DNA of 64,000 nt from Clonostachys chloroleuca (GCA_037952775.1 JBANAY010000003.1:14632001-14696000); one strand, 5' to 3'; counted from the stretch's first letter, positions 11,821-23,836 are shown. A program made the numbers and translations. The notes: generated by a model from the letters alone, not told the origin.

Positions 11821-13778
11821 ATGGCAAAACGCTTCGCACTGCTAGTCGGCATCGACCTGTATCTCGACAACAAGGCAAGGAAGGTAACGATTAACAACCT
11901 TCATGGTTGTGTTAACGATGTCAAGGCAGTTGAGGCATTCCTTAACTCTGAGTATGGACTCAAAAACCCTGTTGTTCTCACATCTTCTATACCTGAGCCA
12001 GGTGACAGCTGGCAATGGCGCCAATGGAGGCATCGAATTCTTTACCAACATATGAAAATATAAAGCGGGAATTCAATGCTGTATATGAAAAGGCGAGTCC
12101 GGGTGACCTGTTTCTATTTCATTTCTCAGGTCATGGAGCACGATTGGAACCACTGAAGAAGTCGCCTGATGAACGTTCTTTTGACCCATCACTCATTACA
12201 GTAGACTACTGTTGTGGACAACAAGCATTACGTAGGTGGGACCTGAATAATTGGCTAAGAAAGTTAAACAAAAAGGGAGTGTATGTTGTGGTCATCCTTG
12301 ACAGCTGCTACGCCGCAGCAACATGGCGAGGCTCGGTTGAAGGTACCTTGCGAACACCACATTGGCCGATAGTTCCCAATCTTCCATTTGACAAATTCAT
12401 CGAGGAAGACATCGATCCCACATCCAGCAACCGCAACGCGAAAGCTGAGGTATCCTGGGGCACTAACCCAGAAGGCTTCACATTGATGGCTGCCTGTGGT
12501 GACGACGAGGGTGCCGCGGAGACTGTTATCGACGGAAGATCGATTGGGGCATTTACACACGCTCTCTTGAGCTGCCTGGAACAGGGTAGTCCTAGAGGGA
12601 CTCTTGTCAACTACCTTACTCTCTGCGACCAAGTAGCACGGCTACTCAAGGAAACGCAACTTAAGCTACAGAACCCCAAGGTTTCTGGCCATGACAGACT
12701 ATTGTTCTACAGCAGCTCGGAACCGTTACCATGGATCTACCGTTCAAGGACTGAAGGCGATAAAATCATTGTTCCGGCTGGTAAGATGCATGGAGTTCAT
12801 CCAAGGTCGGAGTTTATGCTAATCCACCCAATACCTAAAATTATTATTTCTATTGAGGAGGCTCACGACTTCGAGTGCAGCGCAAGAATCTCTCCCGAGA
12901 TTGAGCAAATGTTAAAAAACAGGGAGTGTACGGGTATTCCATCACGGTGGAGCTTAGGGGAGAGTACGCTTCGGGTACTCATTGACGGCGATTTCGGGGA
13001 AAGATTTGAGGAATCACTCTTTGAATCCCTCCAGAGCCGGATTGCCAGCCCTATCGAAGTCATTAGAGTGGGAGAGACCGATGAATGGGACTCAAATTTG
13101 CTACTATTAGAGAAAGGAGAGGATGGCACCCATATTATGGGTCCAGAGTCTTTGATTGGATATAGCGGCCCTTTACGCGGCATCCAACTCAAAGACAATG
13201 ATATCAAGCGCCTTACACAAGATGCAGCTATCGCCCTCAGTCACCTCACTCGTTTTAACCAGATACTCAACCTCCAGCCTAGGGTATCGAAGAAGCCGCC
13301 ACCGTTCGAGGTGACTCTAAAAAATAATACGGAAAAAGAATGTTCCCCCGATGAGCCGCCCTACGAAATGGTTATCGAAAACAAAAGTGACGATGTGCTA
13401 TATTTTACGGTCATGTCATTTGGTCCTGGATTCAACATAAAGCAGTTATGGCCCTCAGGTCATTCCATGGAGGTGGGCCGCGGTGCCCAAAAAGAATTCG
13501 CCTTCAATATATATATTTCCCATGAGCTCCAAGGAATTCAACTTTCTGATGGAGCCGCCACTCACCGAGACATCCTCCGCACGATTGTAACGACACACTC
13601 TATTGCGTGGACGAGCTTGGAGCTACCGCACGTCTGGGAAGCTCACCCAATGTGCCCCAATCTGCTAGTGAAGAGTTCTAGAGACGCGGAATTTTCCGAG
13701 CCTAAAAAAAAGCACGAGATGTGGGTGCATGATATAAGGATTCTCACGAGCGCCGAGCAACCAAATCGCAATATCTGA
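11821..13778 (+). pseudogene. Caspase-like (peptidase C14/metacaspase-type) protein with one frameshift
   Basis: The first segment, from ATG 11821, has the C14 start FALLVGIDLY and LHGCVNDVKAVEAFL. It runs out of frame at a stop after 12058. The second segment, open from about 12015 to 13778 in another frame, carries the catalytic dyad: His in FHFSGHGAR and Cys in VVVILDSCYAA (residues 40 and 98 of that frame). The two fit if one frame change occurs between about 11999 and 12040 (between SIPEPGD and LPTYENI). No intron of workable size fits there. The C-terminal half (about 300 residues) is a beta-rich region of the kind that follows caspase domains in fungal proteins. If the shift is a sequencing error, the gene would be an active-looking clan CD protease of about 650 aa. 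Three tandem repeats lie upstream. Confidence 0.75.
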
Positions 13779-14203
13779 TCCAGTCTTCGCGATTAATTGT
13801 TTGGGATTATGTCTCAATCTGAAGTATGCAATAACAGTCAGAAGGTTCGCAGGCGGTCATTATGAATCTTCTAAAAATATCGACTGACTCTGGCTTTCAG
13901 AGAACCTATCGTCCGGCCTTATATCGAAAGATTATTTAGTATATACTATTGGGAATGTCGTACCTTCAATATCTGTATTTTTGAGGTTTTTTAGGGGACT
14001 TAGGTAAGTATTTGGTATAGTTATGAGATATAATATGTTTTATAGTTATTGGGGATCTATCTGGACAGACTGGGAAACTGATTTACTTTATTTATGAAGT
14101 ATAGTGGTGAATGTTGCTTTACTTTTATCTAGTTTCACTCTCTATTAATCAACACCCATTTTTTATAGCCTAACCCCTACTAACCCTTTACCATTATAAC
14201 CCT
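13779..14203. other. Intergenic, AT-rich, no supported gene
   Basis: Short AT-rich spacer between the caspase-like gene and the convergent DUF3824-like remnant. No feature seen. Confidence 0.5.
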
Positions 14204-14647
14204 TCATCTCCGCCGCACAGACTCTCGATGCTTTGCTTCGTCCCGCGATCCATTGACAAGCCGATTGGCTAAGAGCCCTCCCAGGGTAGATTCCACCAAG
14301 TGCCGCTTGCTCTTGTGCGGGTCTTTGTCAATGATGCGGTCGGTTACAGCGGCGCCCTTGCTGCCTGTCCACGGTCCGGGTTGGTGTCGCTGGCGAATGG
14401 CCTCGATGGCGGCGGCGTCAAGGGCTGCTTTGGCGGCGTGGCTGAACCGCTCGTTGGAGAGGGAGGTGCTCCTGGGTCGCCTGGAACCGCCGTGGTCTCG
14501 ATGGTGATCATGGTGGTGGTGAGACCGTCGTCGTTCAGGGGATGGGGAGTCGTTTCGACGTCCGCGAGGATGTCTGGATCGATGTGGGCTTCGCAGCCTC
14601 TCTCTGTGCGGGTGATCTAGGCTCCGGCTCCGTCGGTAGGACGGAGA
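14204..14647 (-). pseudogene. 3' exon of an Arg/Ser/His-rich DUF3824-like protein, remnant
   Basis: The minus-strand frame is open for about 147 codons to a TGA at 14204. It begins with RS/RH-rich low-complexity sequence including SHHHHDHHRDHGG. Then come AAKAALDAAAIEAIRQR, PGPWTGSKGAAVTDRI and KSKRHLVESTLGGLLANRL, a pattern I recognise from fungal DUF3824-type proteins. The frame has no ATG and is closed upstream by TAA at 14648-14650. It is either a last exon whose first exons are gone or a truncated copy. Plus-strand frames over the same bases lack such structure and are shadows. Confidence 0.6.
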
Positions 14648-14650
14648 TTA

Positions 14651-16055
14651 GGCTCATGGTCGTCGAAGAGTGTCTTCATGGTGATGATTGTGCGGGTGAT
14701 AATAGTCCCTGTACGACGTGGGAGGATAACCGTAGTAATATTTCCGATTTTCTTAAGTTTGACAGATTTATAGCTGTTTGAATATATGTGGTTGTCGAAG
14801 GAGGGTCAGTGATGCGTCTGCGCGAAATAGTGGTGGCGCGATTGAGTGAGGGTGACCAGTAGGGCTAGGCACCTTTACCGGTTAAAACCGAAATTCTCCC
14901 GAGACCCGTAAAACTGTTGAATGTTCACCTAGCCCCGCCTCTTGCCCTTTTCACACTCTAACCTTTTTCCGAGATCTCTTGTTTCACAAGTCGAAGCTAA
15001 TCGATCATTGGAATGGAAATGTTGCCGGAATTAGCCCATTTATCAGCTGGAAACTCTATCAGTGTGTCCAAAGGTCAGCCTCGCGATATTTGCGAATAAA
15101 GCTTTGCTTATATAAGTACCGCATAAATGTATTCATTTGGGAATCTTCACTCGCAGCAGTTATCCAATTTAACTCTCTACTAGACTATATTTAGTCCACC
15201 TGCGGCATGTTTGATAGTTTCAATATAATGTTCATTGGATTATATATGACATAAATTGAAGGTTGTTGTCCCGTCTAGGCAGAGACTGATAATCTCATCT
15301 GTCCTAACGAGACGTAATTGTTTCACGCTGACATGACCATATAACTATGTAATAGGTAGCCTATGTGGGTGGTCTTTTTATTCTTTTCGAGGGACAGCCG
15401 CCAGCCAGGGGTTAAGCGCCCTTGTTCTGTACAGTGGGAAATCCCCCCGCTCCTTAGCAAACTGCATGAAGTAGTGCGAGAGGGAGTCTGGACATTGTAA
15501 TAACACAGACCTACTTCCTGTACTTCTCTACTACTGTATGATTCTCAGAATATGTTTTATTTCTTGAGGCTGACTAACCAGCGAACGTATCATCTTGTGA
15601 CGCTCCTTTAACGCCATGCATTCCAGTGTCACTCCAATGGCATTAGGTGGCAAGAAGCTCTGGGCTTTTGTGGAACATTATCGATAGTATCTGCATTTTT
15701 CCGAGAAACCCTACTAAACACCCCTCAATCTAGCCTACTATGGACTGAGATCTAGATCGCTAAAAGGTTCAAACCATCAAGTTGGCGCATGTCACACTTG
15801 GCTGATCGGCATTGAAATATGGAAGGAACGTTCAGCTACCACATGACTGACTGCCCAAAAAGTATATCTCGCGCAATATATTAAGCAGTTACACCCGCCG
15901 TAGCCCTGCTCTCTTTTCTAGCACTCAGGGCATATATAATTTGCACTATAGGCATTACCCCTGTGAGGATTTCGAGCTCCTTCGCGCTCCTTCACGCTAT
16001 TTAAGCTCACAATAACTATTATTTATGGGTATTCACTGATCTGGCCTTGAAAATT
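14651..16055. other. Intergenic region, no supported gene
   Basis: Moderate composition, short open frames only, no domain seen on either strand. A TATA-like site lies at 15931-15940. Confidence 0.5.
15931..15940 (+). promoter_or_regulatory. TATA-like box of the histidine phosphatase gene
   Basis: CATATATAAT lies 116 bp before the proposed ATG at 16056, a usual distance when a short 5' UTR follows. The motif is visible; its function is inferred. Confidence 0.35.
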
Positions 16056-16727
16056 ATGCCTCACGAGCAACCAGTTCGTCTCTAAATTCGGCAAATTAGA
16101 ATTAAATGCTTATAAATTGATAGACAGAACCTACCCTCTTCCTCATCCGACATGGTGAGAAGCCCCCCAAAGTGGGCGGAAAAGATCCCGAGGGATTGTC
16201 AGACCAAGGCAAAATCCGCGCAGTAGATCTCCATACCATCTTTGGTAAACAGTCAGGGTATAATATTGGATTTATTTTAGCCGAGGAACCTCATCTCGGT
16301 TTGTGCTTTCTTTTCGCATCTTCTTCCATTCTTGAAACTAACTAGGTTAGATTCTCGCTTACGCCCTGTCGACACTGTGAAGCCGTTGGCTAAGGAGCTA
16401 AATATAAAGATCCATGACAGTGTCCAGAGGGATCAGTATGATAAGGCTGCACGAAAGGCTTTGTCGTTCAAGGGTCCAGGGAATGTACTAATATGTTGGG
16501 AGCATCACGCTCTTGCGGGCATTGCCAAGGCTATTGGCATCCAGGGATATGCTGCATCGACTGGGTGGACTGGGGAGATTGAGTATCCTGATAGTAGATT
16601 CGATTTAATTTGGGTTGTCCCACCGCCATATACGGAGATCACGGAGGTCCGCAGTGAGAAAGTCCCTTTCTTGGACAATGCAGTCCAAACGAACGCTTGC
16701 GGGGATGTTCTCCCTACTCAGACCTGA
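16056..16727 (+). CDS. Histidine phosphatase (phosphoglycerate mutase-like), three exons
   Basis: Exons 16056-16073, 16124-16298 and 16351-16727 join to an unbroken 189-residue frame. Introns are 50 and 52 bp; the second has a CTAAC branch site. The N-terminal motif FLIRHGEKP carries the catalytic His-Arg of the histidine phosphatase superfamily. The second catalytic His is in LICWEHHALAGIA. The pieces EEPH, RPVDTVKPL and RFDLIWVVPPPY match a small fungal PGM-like family of about 190-210 aa. The first exon is only six codons and its 5' splice site (GTTCGT) is weak, so the start is less sure than the rest. The substrate is unknown; family members act on phosphate esters or have no known activity. 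The gene stands alone between relics and looks intact. Confidence 0.72.
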
Positions 16728-16978
16728 AAAGAAAAGTAGGTAGGGGTAACTAATTATGTAGTAGTAGCGCTTACATCTATTCATACTAAGGCTAGGTTTA
16801 TGTATTATCTTGGACATGGGGCCTATAATTTATATAATTCAGCCCTCTGAAATTTACTATATCACTTTATCCTAACTATAATAATGCTTTATAATATGTT
16901 TGATTACACTTACATTGAGCTACCTATAATACTGCAACGCTGTCACACAATAGGTCTATGCGTCCATCGCGCTCTTGA

Positions 16979-17284
16979 TGGTCATCTAGAGGAATACGGA
17001 AACCTCCCGCACACACCAGCTCATCCACTTCCGAATGTAATGATGATTTACAGTCCCTCTGCTTTGGTTCCACTCCTGTGGTCATTGCATCTGAACAATC
17101 ATCGCCGGTCCGATCCGCTCTCCGATTTTTGAAACACTATCCGTTGTATCGCGCCAGCAACTTGTTGATAAACGATGAGCGTTTCATTGAGGCCACGCGA
17201 AATAATTTTACAGAGCGGATGATTATCAACAAGGTAGCATCACCTTGCATAGCTGGCCGGATGCTTTATGAAGAAGGTAGATAA
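16979..17284 (+). pseudogene. Unidentified coding remnant ending at the RIP boundary
   Basis: After a TGA near 16976 the frame is open for about 100 codons with codon use typical of real genes. It includes SLCFGSTPVVIASEQ and FLKHYPLYRASNLL. It ends exactly where AT-rich RIP-like sequence starts. I do not recognise the family. No start codon or intron borders can be fixed. It looks like an exon cut off by repeat insertion. Confidence 0.35.
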
Positions 17285-17524
17285 ATATTACTTTAATAAA
17301 TAGAAGGAAATATTCCCTTATAGTAGAGATCTAGTAGCTATTTCCATAATTTCCTAATTTAGTATATTTTACCTATCTATAAAACTATTAATAGAAGATA
17401 TATTACTATTATAAGACTTCCTTAATCTTTTACCCAGCTTTCTACTAAACTACTACTATATATATATATTAAATTCTACTATAAGCGCCTAGACCAAGGT
17501 GTAACTATCTATTTTCAGAATGCT
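17285..17524. other. RIP-like AT-rich sequence
   Basis: Strongly AT-rich. The first 45 bases (GATAAATATTACTTTAATAAATAG and onward) resemble the chromodomain part of the gypsy element at about 5975-6005, so it may be a further fragment of that family. Confidence 0.4.
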
Positions 17525-17920
17525 TATAACGGTTAGTTAACTTATACTGGATGGGGGTCTAGGGTAGGTCAGGATGTAACTAATCAGAGTATTATTCTGA
17601 GTAGCACGATCAGGTTGTCTTAGGCTATATAATACGAGTTACTATTAATATATAAGTATTATAGAGCTAGTAATAATAGATATATAGATAATATTACTAT
17701 AAGTTAGTAACTTTATTAATAACTATCTGAAAGAGTATTCTATCTAGTAAAATAAATATATATATATACTAAGGGCTTATAATAGCTTACTAGTAATCCA
17801 GAGTAAGTTTAGTTAAGGATTATTCAGGCTTACTAATAATCCGGAGTAATCTATCTTTTATTAGTAGAAAAAGATAGGGTATACTATATCATACTGGTAG
17901 TATATACTTTATTTATAATA
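17525..17920 (-). repeat. LTR of the same gypsy family, inverted orientation
   Basis: The reverse complement matches the LTR at 6751-7113 and 18061-18426. The left end TATAACGGTTAG is the complement of CCAACCGTTACA, and GGTCTAGGGTAGGTCAGGATG and GCACGATCAGGTTGTCTTAG follow. It is heavily RIP-mutated and slightly longer, owing to an internal duplication around 17800-17855. Confidence 0.7.
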
Positions 17921-18060
17921 ATACTTCTTATAATAGTATTATAAGATTATTTAAACTCGAGTAGCCTGTATATACATTTAAGGTTGGATTATATATTTCA
18001 GTACTATAGCTTCTGCAGCTATTAAATTACCTTCCTTCAGAGGTATTCTGTAGTACCAAG

Positions 18061-18426
18061 TGTTACGAATTTCATCCCAACGCACGGATCATGTATAAAA
18101 CCCTACACTTTTCAACCAATTACCTGCGGATTATTAGGATCTCGCAATAATCCTCATGATCCAGGAACACGGATTATTACCAAGCTTTAATGATCCCTTA
18201 GTATATATACACATTCACTTCATCAGCTAGAGCACTCTTTCAGACAGTTATCAATAACATCGTCTACGCCTCTATTAGAACTAGCTCCATAATACTCATA
18301 CATTGACAGTAACTCGCATTGCACAGCTTACGACAACCTGATCGCGCTACTCAGAATAATACTCTGATTAGTTATATCCTGACCTACCCTAGACCCCTGT
18401 CCAGTGTAAGTCGCCCAACCGTTACA
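18061..18426 (+). repeat. Solo LTR of the gypsy family, little mutated
   Basis: Starts TGTTACGAAT and ends AACCGTTACA, which gives the family's terminal inverted TGTTAC/GTTACA. The composition is much less AT-skewed than the copy at 6751-7113, so it serves as the reference. No clear 5-bp target duplication is visible (CCAAG before, ATTAT after). Confidence 0.8.
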
Positions 18427-19172
18427 ATTATTAGGATAAGCTATATATTAAATAACTACTAAACCTGTTCTTTTTACCTAGCTTTCTTTATTTATATACT
18501 AATCTAAATACTTATAATATACTAACTAACCCAGTAAGTACTATTAGCCCCTTAGCCAGGGTACTAATACTAATATATCTATAGCCTTTACTATTTACTA
18601 ATAATCAGGATTATAGTAGAAGATAAGATTCTAATATTTTCTCTTAAAGATAATAAGATTATCTATCTAAATATAATAAAATCTAAGATAAGTACTAGTA
18701 ACTATAAGCTTATTAGCTTTATAAAAACTATTAAAACTATTAAAATTAAAAAGCTAAATTAATATATATTTAATTCTCTTTCTAAGAAATAGATTAAAAC
18801 TCTATATTACTTTAGGAAGAATATCCTTAGATATATATCTAAGGATAAACTTAATACTAAGATTATTATAGTATTAAGATATTAAAGATTAGAATAGTTC
18901 TAATTCCTTATACTTAAGATAGTATTATTTAAGTAGATTACTATTAATAAGAAGAATAAGTAGGGTAGTAAGAAGAGAGAAAAAAGTATAAAAGAAATTA
19001 GGATTTAAAAGAGAATACTTTAAATTAAAAAAGCTTTTTAACCTTTAATATAATAAAAGATAATATAGTGAGGGGTAGTTAGGCTATAATTCTCCCCCTT
19101 AGACAGACATAGACTTGTGTGATTCTATAGGGTATATCCCGGGAGGCCTAAGAATTCTCCCGCGTGAATCCG
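18427..19172. other. RIP-degraded repeat of unknown type
   Basis: Extremely AT-rich with dense stop codons in all frames. Composition suggests a RIP-mutated transposon, but no domain can be read. Confidence 0.5.
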
Positions 19173-19987
19173 TCATCCTATCCCTGTGAAGTTTGTCATA
19201 CAGGTCGGGAAGCATGTTGAAATCAAGATACATTCACCCGGGATACTCCTTCGTACAACCTTCAAGATCGGGATATTCACCTGGGCCTCCCCCCCAGGCT
19301 GACAGTCCAGATCAATCACGGTGCAAACAACAGACGGAGGTTGACTGCTTCGGGAGCTAGAACTTTCACATTCGAGACGCTTCTGGAGAGTATCGAGGTA
19401 TTTCTGATCCACGTAGATGCAACACCGAAATCTAGGGATTGACTGTGCAAGCGGGTTGTCCCAACCGGGGCCACCCTTTTCCTGGTCTTGATTGGCATCG
19501 ACCCAATTCTCGAAATGTTCTCGCACTGCCGCTTTGGACGCGTTGTTCAATGTTGATGGGTCTTCAACGACGGTCATGTCGAGATATTGGGTCAAGAGAA
19601 GGTCTGTGCCGGAGACTTCAAGAGACCTGGCGATTTCCTTGTGCATAAACGCAACGTATCGATTCCAGGCAGCGTCGTCGGAATACGTGCATCTGTAAAA
19701 GACAAATACCCATGTATGGAACCCGGTTTGCTGCATTGCTTGTATTGTGTGGCCAGAAGGTTGGTCGGCCACATTGAAGCGATTCAGCTGTGGCCATTTT
19801 GCCAGGGTTTCACCTTCGTACTCGGCCATCGCGAGGAATGACTGGACCTGAGTTGAAAACACAGGTATGCTCAAAGTGGTGCAATCATTCGTAAGGCAGC
19901 TTATGGTGGGGGGTCGTTTTCAACATACATGTAGGTGAGGGGGGAGATGACTATATAGACGCAGTCTTCTCCACCAGTTGCCAGCAT
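19173..19987 (-). CDS. Conserved hypothetical fungal protein
   Basis: Exon 2 (19173-19847) is an open frame. With exon 1 (19925-19987, starting MLATGGEDCVYIV) and a 77-bp intron it gives 245 aa. The 5' splice site of that model is GTTGAA, so the N-terminus is tentative; the first ATG inside exon 2 is at 19829. Features seen: SFLAMAEYEGETLAKWP, VYRCT-like YRCTYSDDAAW, LDMTVVEDPSTLNNASKAAV, and a late IYVDQKYLDTL. I recall this layout from uncharacterised fungal proteins but no function is known. No signal peptide or membrane segment is visible. It borders the RIP zone, yet its codon use is normal. Confidence 0.6.
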
Positions 19988-20366
19988 ATCTAATCGGGTA
20001 TTATGATGCGAGAGTTACGAGATACTAGTGCACCAACCGTGTAATTGCTGCAGAAGGTTACTGCCTCAAAGAAATACATGAAAACTATTTCTTCTCTACA
20101 TTGAAATCACTAGGCTATCGTAACCCCAGGCAAACAGCAGCGATGAGTACCAGGTATGTGGCACAGTGTCCAAATCCTACCGGCTATTGACCGGTGTTGA
20201 TAGACGTACCTATATTCCTAGTAGATTCAACGAAAGATATAGCAAAGTGATTCAATTAAGAGCTTAGGATCTACTGCAATGATCGAGGCGCCACTTATGC
20301 CGTCCATAAGTAACTGCACATCCCGAGTTTCCTTGTAGGGTTGCTGGAATTAAGACGTAGGAGCAG
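19988..20366. other. Intergenic spacer
   Basis: Holds the likely promoter of the minus-strand hypothetical gene and the 3' flank of the Zn2Cys6 gene. No motif stands out. Confidence 0.5.
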
Positions 20367-23216
20367 CTACAAGGCTTTAGGCCATTCATGCACAGAGTTC
20401 GGGGCTTCACCTGAGCCATATTCCTCTAATGCCTCTAGTAGAGCGATTGCTGTGTCTCTGTCGCCTCTTTCCTCGTCGCTTATATCTCTCCAGGACTCCT
20501 CAGTCCAGTAAGAACCACCGTCTTGCAGCAGATCGTCGAAAGATATCCTGGATGACCTAGCCGAGGTATCGTGAACTTCTTCCAATTGAAATATGCTATC
20601 CATGCCAACATCTCCAATGGTATAGTATCCCGGGGAGGATAACGAAGAGGAGGCTGCGCAAGCTGCCGTCATGGGTCGCTCGGCCGGGTGCTTGTATGCT
20701 CCGCTGCTCGTACCGTCAGCATCAGCCCATCTCCCATGGTCGGGGGTCTCGCGCATAGAATATTGGGGACCTCCAGCGTGTGGCGAAGTAATAGCCCCCG
20801 AACCTACCCCCGTTACCCTTCCGTCTCTAATACTCGTAGGCGCTTCAACGCTAATAGTTTGTCGAACAAGGGCCGAGTGCACTGCGAGAGATTCCCCTCT
20901 TAGGCGGACTGGGAAGTCGCTTTCTTGGGACAGTCTACCGTTGCTCAGACTAAGATCGATGGCCAGGACGAGTCGTAAGTATGATCTGGGCTGTGATATC
21001 AACATGCTGGTCCAATCATCGAACGGTTTCCTGGACGTAGGAAGCCATTGGCCCATTTTGTCCACCGGTGCAAGTTTAACAGCATGACGAACAATCTCCT
21101 TTACCCAGTCCACCTCATCGTAATGCAGCTGGAATGACTTCATTGCCTGGAGGAGTATACTCAATCGATGGTCCTTACGGGCCGAGACCATGCTGTCGTC
21201 TAGTCCAGAGCTGCGTTCGGGAGGAGCTAATGTGACGTCGAGTATTTGATGCACTAGCGGTAAGACAGTGCACCCAACAGCCGATATTGGCAGCCAACGC
21301 GCGAGTTGTCGATACACTAGCTCCTTCAAGCATTCTATGATGCCCGACGTCGATTCTTGAAGGGCGCGCTGGATTTGACCGAGGGCCGACTGCATTCCTG
21401 GCCCCGTGAAGTCCCTTTCTAGGCGAGATGGGTAGGATGTGAGGGAATGGATCTCATAATGACATAGAGCCATCTTGGCGGAATAGTAATAGATCTTCAT
21501 GAGGTTCGAATAAAGACTAACTGAGTCGTGTATAGGGTTGTGACTATGATGTTGAATACGAGGCATTACTACACTACACCACCTCTTAAGGCACTCGTGG
21601 CTATTATACAGACGCTTCTCGTTTGACGAAGTAGAAGAGCAACCCGAGTCGCGTGCGTCGTTGTGAGGGAATGCTAGAGCCAGCACATCGGTTAATATGA
21701 TGCAGAATTCAACTAGGTGAACCATCATGTCGATCAACTCTCGCTTGGTATCCGGCGCACATACCCGAGATTTGTCCACCTCGTCGATGAGATCAAAGTG
21801 ACTCAGTGCAGGGTACTTGTCGATGTTAAAATGCGATCGCAGAATCTGGGTCGGTCGGCGTGTTATAAGACCCAAAAGACGATCTCGGACAATGCAGCAC
21901 CACCAGATGCGTTTCAAGCTGTTGAGTTTGCGGTCTTCTGGTGAGCCAGCTGCTGGCGCAGGATCAGAAAGCTTAGCATAGCAATGCGCTTCTGCATCCC
22001 TCGCGTGCTTGATAGCAAGACTCAGCCAAGTTGTGCTTGGCCTCTTTGTTGATTTGGGGGACCAATAGGATAGAAGTAGAGAAGCCTGGGCCAGTGCCAA
22101 TGGAGAACCTTCTGCCTCGAGATCATGTAGCAGCTTAGCACGCCTGTAGAAAGATGCTCTCGCCTCCCGAGCGCTGCTATATCCAAGTGCCTGTATGGTA
22201 GTCATGGAAACAAAGTTGCAAGAGGCGAACAGTATTGCCTGGAAAACCAACAGCGATAGGCAACCTTGACTGTCTCTCTGGTCTTGTAAGGTAGCCCAGA
22301 CGTCCCCCTCGTTTAATAAGGGCATAAATGGGTGGACATGCAGGCAGTACGCGGAGAGGAAGTCATCGCTAAGGGCTTTTGTGGGTACACGGAAGCAGCC
22401 TTGGGCGTCTAGGAAGCTGACATCCTGAGAGGATATTGTTGACAAGTTGTTCATTGTTAGAAAGGAGAAGTGCGAGTATATGACGCTCGAATCGAACCTC
22501 GAATCGAACCTCGAATCGAACCGCAATTGGTCGGTCAGACTCTTGTTCTGCACAGCAGACCTTCCATCCTGCAGCTCTTCCAGCGAGTACAGCGCGTGGC
22601 TTGTGGTTTTAGATACTTCCAGAGGCCGGAAAATATCTCTATGTGCTAAATCACATGGCGCTCGGTTTTGCAGGGGCGTGGAAAATATACCTGGCGTACC
22701 ACAAGGATCCGGCCGGCTCTCATGATCACCACCCACATTGCTGTGAACGTCCAGGGCGGCTGGAAGGGGAGGCTGCTGAATGTCGATCGGTTCGTTCACG
22801 GGGAGTTCCTCCATTACTGATCTCACCACGGCTTGCGAGCTTTGATCTTCGCCATTAGGCATCACTCCGATATCGTAGCCTGCATCAGCCGTTGCCGTGT
22901 CTTCTTTCCATTTGTTCTGGGCGAGGCGACTAATAGGTAGGGAAACCCATCAGCCGCTTGTTCGCGAGGTATTAAGGGGAGGTTAAACTCACTGTTTAGT
23001 GAGTCTCTCAGTCACGATGCATTGCTCGCCATCTAGAAAACAATTCATGCAGGGACTTCCACTTTGAGTCACATCGCATCTCACTTTCCTCGCCCGGCAG
23101 CGGAGACAAGCCTTACGTGCTCTCTTTCTCTTTTTGTTGTCTCTATCCGGTGATGTTCTCGTATCCTGGGCCGGGGCGAGGGCAGCGGTTTCGGCTGTGG
23201 GTAGGTTCAACGCCAT
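20367..23216 (-). CDS. Zn2Cys6 transcription factor with fungal-specific MHR domain
   Basis: Exon 1 (22993-23216) and exon 2 (20367-22929), split by a 63-bp GTGAGT...TTAG intron, give an unbroken 928-residue protein. The zinc cluster has Cys at 37, 40, 47, 56, 59 and 66 (CLRCRARKVRC then CMNC), followed by basic residues. The fungal-specific MHR domain starts near LSAYCLHVHPFMPLL and includes RIWWCCIVRDR. The layout resembles cutinase-type (CTF1-like) regulators. An in-frame repeat RFDSRFDSRFDS comes from a 12-bp DNA repeat near 22489-22525. The next gene upstream is the acyl-CoA ligase in the same orientation. As the only complete zinc-cluster factor at the left border, it is a good candidate for the pathway regulator of the genes to the right. 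That role is inferred from position only. Confidence 0.88.
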
Positions 23217-23836
23217 GATCGCAACTGAATCTATGATCTTAGGGGAGGTTGATTCCCTCAGTGCCAACTGGCCGGGGTAAGCAGCGGGCACCTTGTACGC
23301 TAGGTCCCAAGCATTAAGCAGAGCATTACATTGCACTCCGAGTAATGTGATGGAAGTGAAAAAAGCAACTTCAATAATATTAGTTACTTTATTCTTATTC
23401 TGATAGGCTATTATCAAGTCGAGACGAGCTAGCAGCTGATCTGCTCTACCTGACTCGCATCACTTAGTCAATCGTCATCCCAGGCTTACCAGAGTCGTCT
23501 GTCTCCGAAAAGTGTGGTTTGAGACAATAGCGACGTGTGGCTCACACTTAAACGCTATTTGCACGATAGAGCAACGCATTCTCATTCACCTTGTCACAGT
23601 GAGAGCAGGGGTGCCAGCGTGATGTTGAGAACGCTGGGCGAGTGAGCGAGTTATCATCAAGCTTGCACTGTACTACATGTATCTAGGCGGAGCAAGGAAT
23701 TGAAGGATGGAGGGGGCTCTGATTCCTACTCAGTAATTGACGGTCCAGGCTTCAGCGGCCCCAGAGGCTAGACGGGAACAAATTCAAGCCTTTGGAAATG
23801 TACACGCATCCCACCACTCGCCAAATGTTTATAGTT
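23217..23836. other. Intergenic: promoter of the Zn2Cys6 gene
   Basis: Separates the regulator start from the 3' end of the acyl-CoA ligase gene. No repeated operator-like motif is obvious to the eye. Confidence 0.5.

Noticed and set aside
12264..13207. Minus-strand frames within the caspase-like gene
   Set aside because: Shadows of the coding strand; the catalytic motifs are on the plus strand.
14253..14781. Overlapping plus-strand frames
   Set aside because: The minus strand encodes the DUF3824-like sequence; plus frames are low complexity only.
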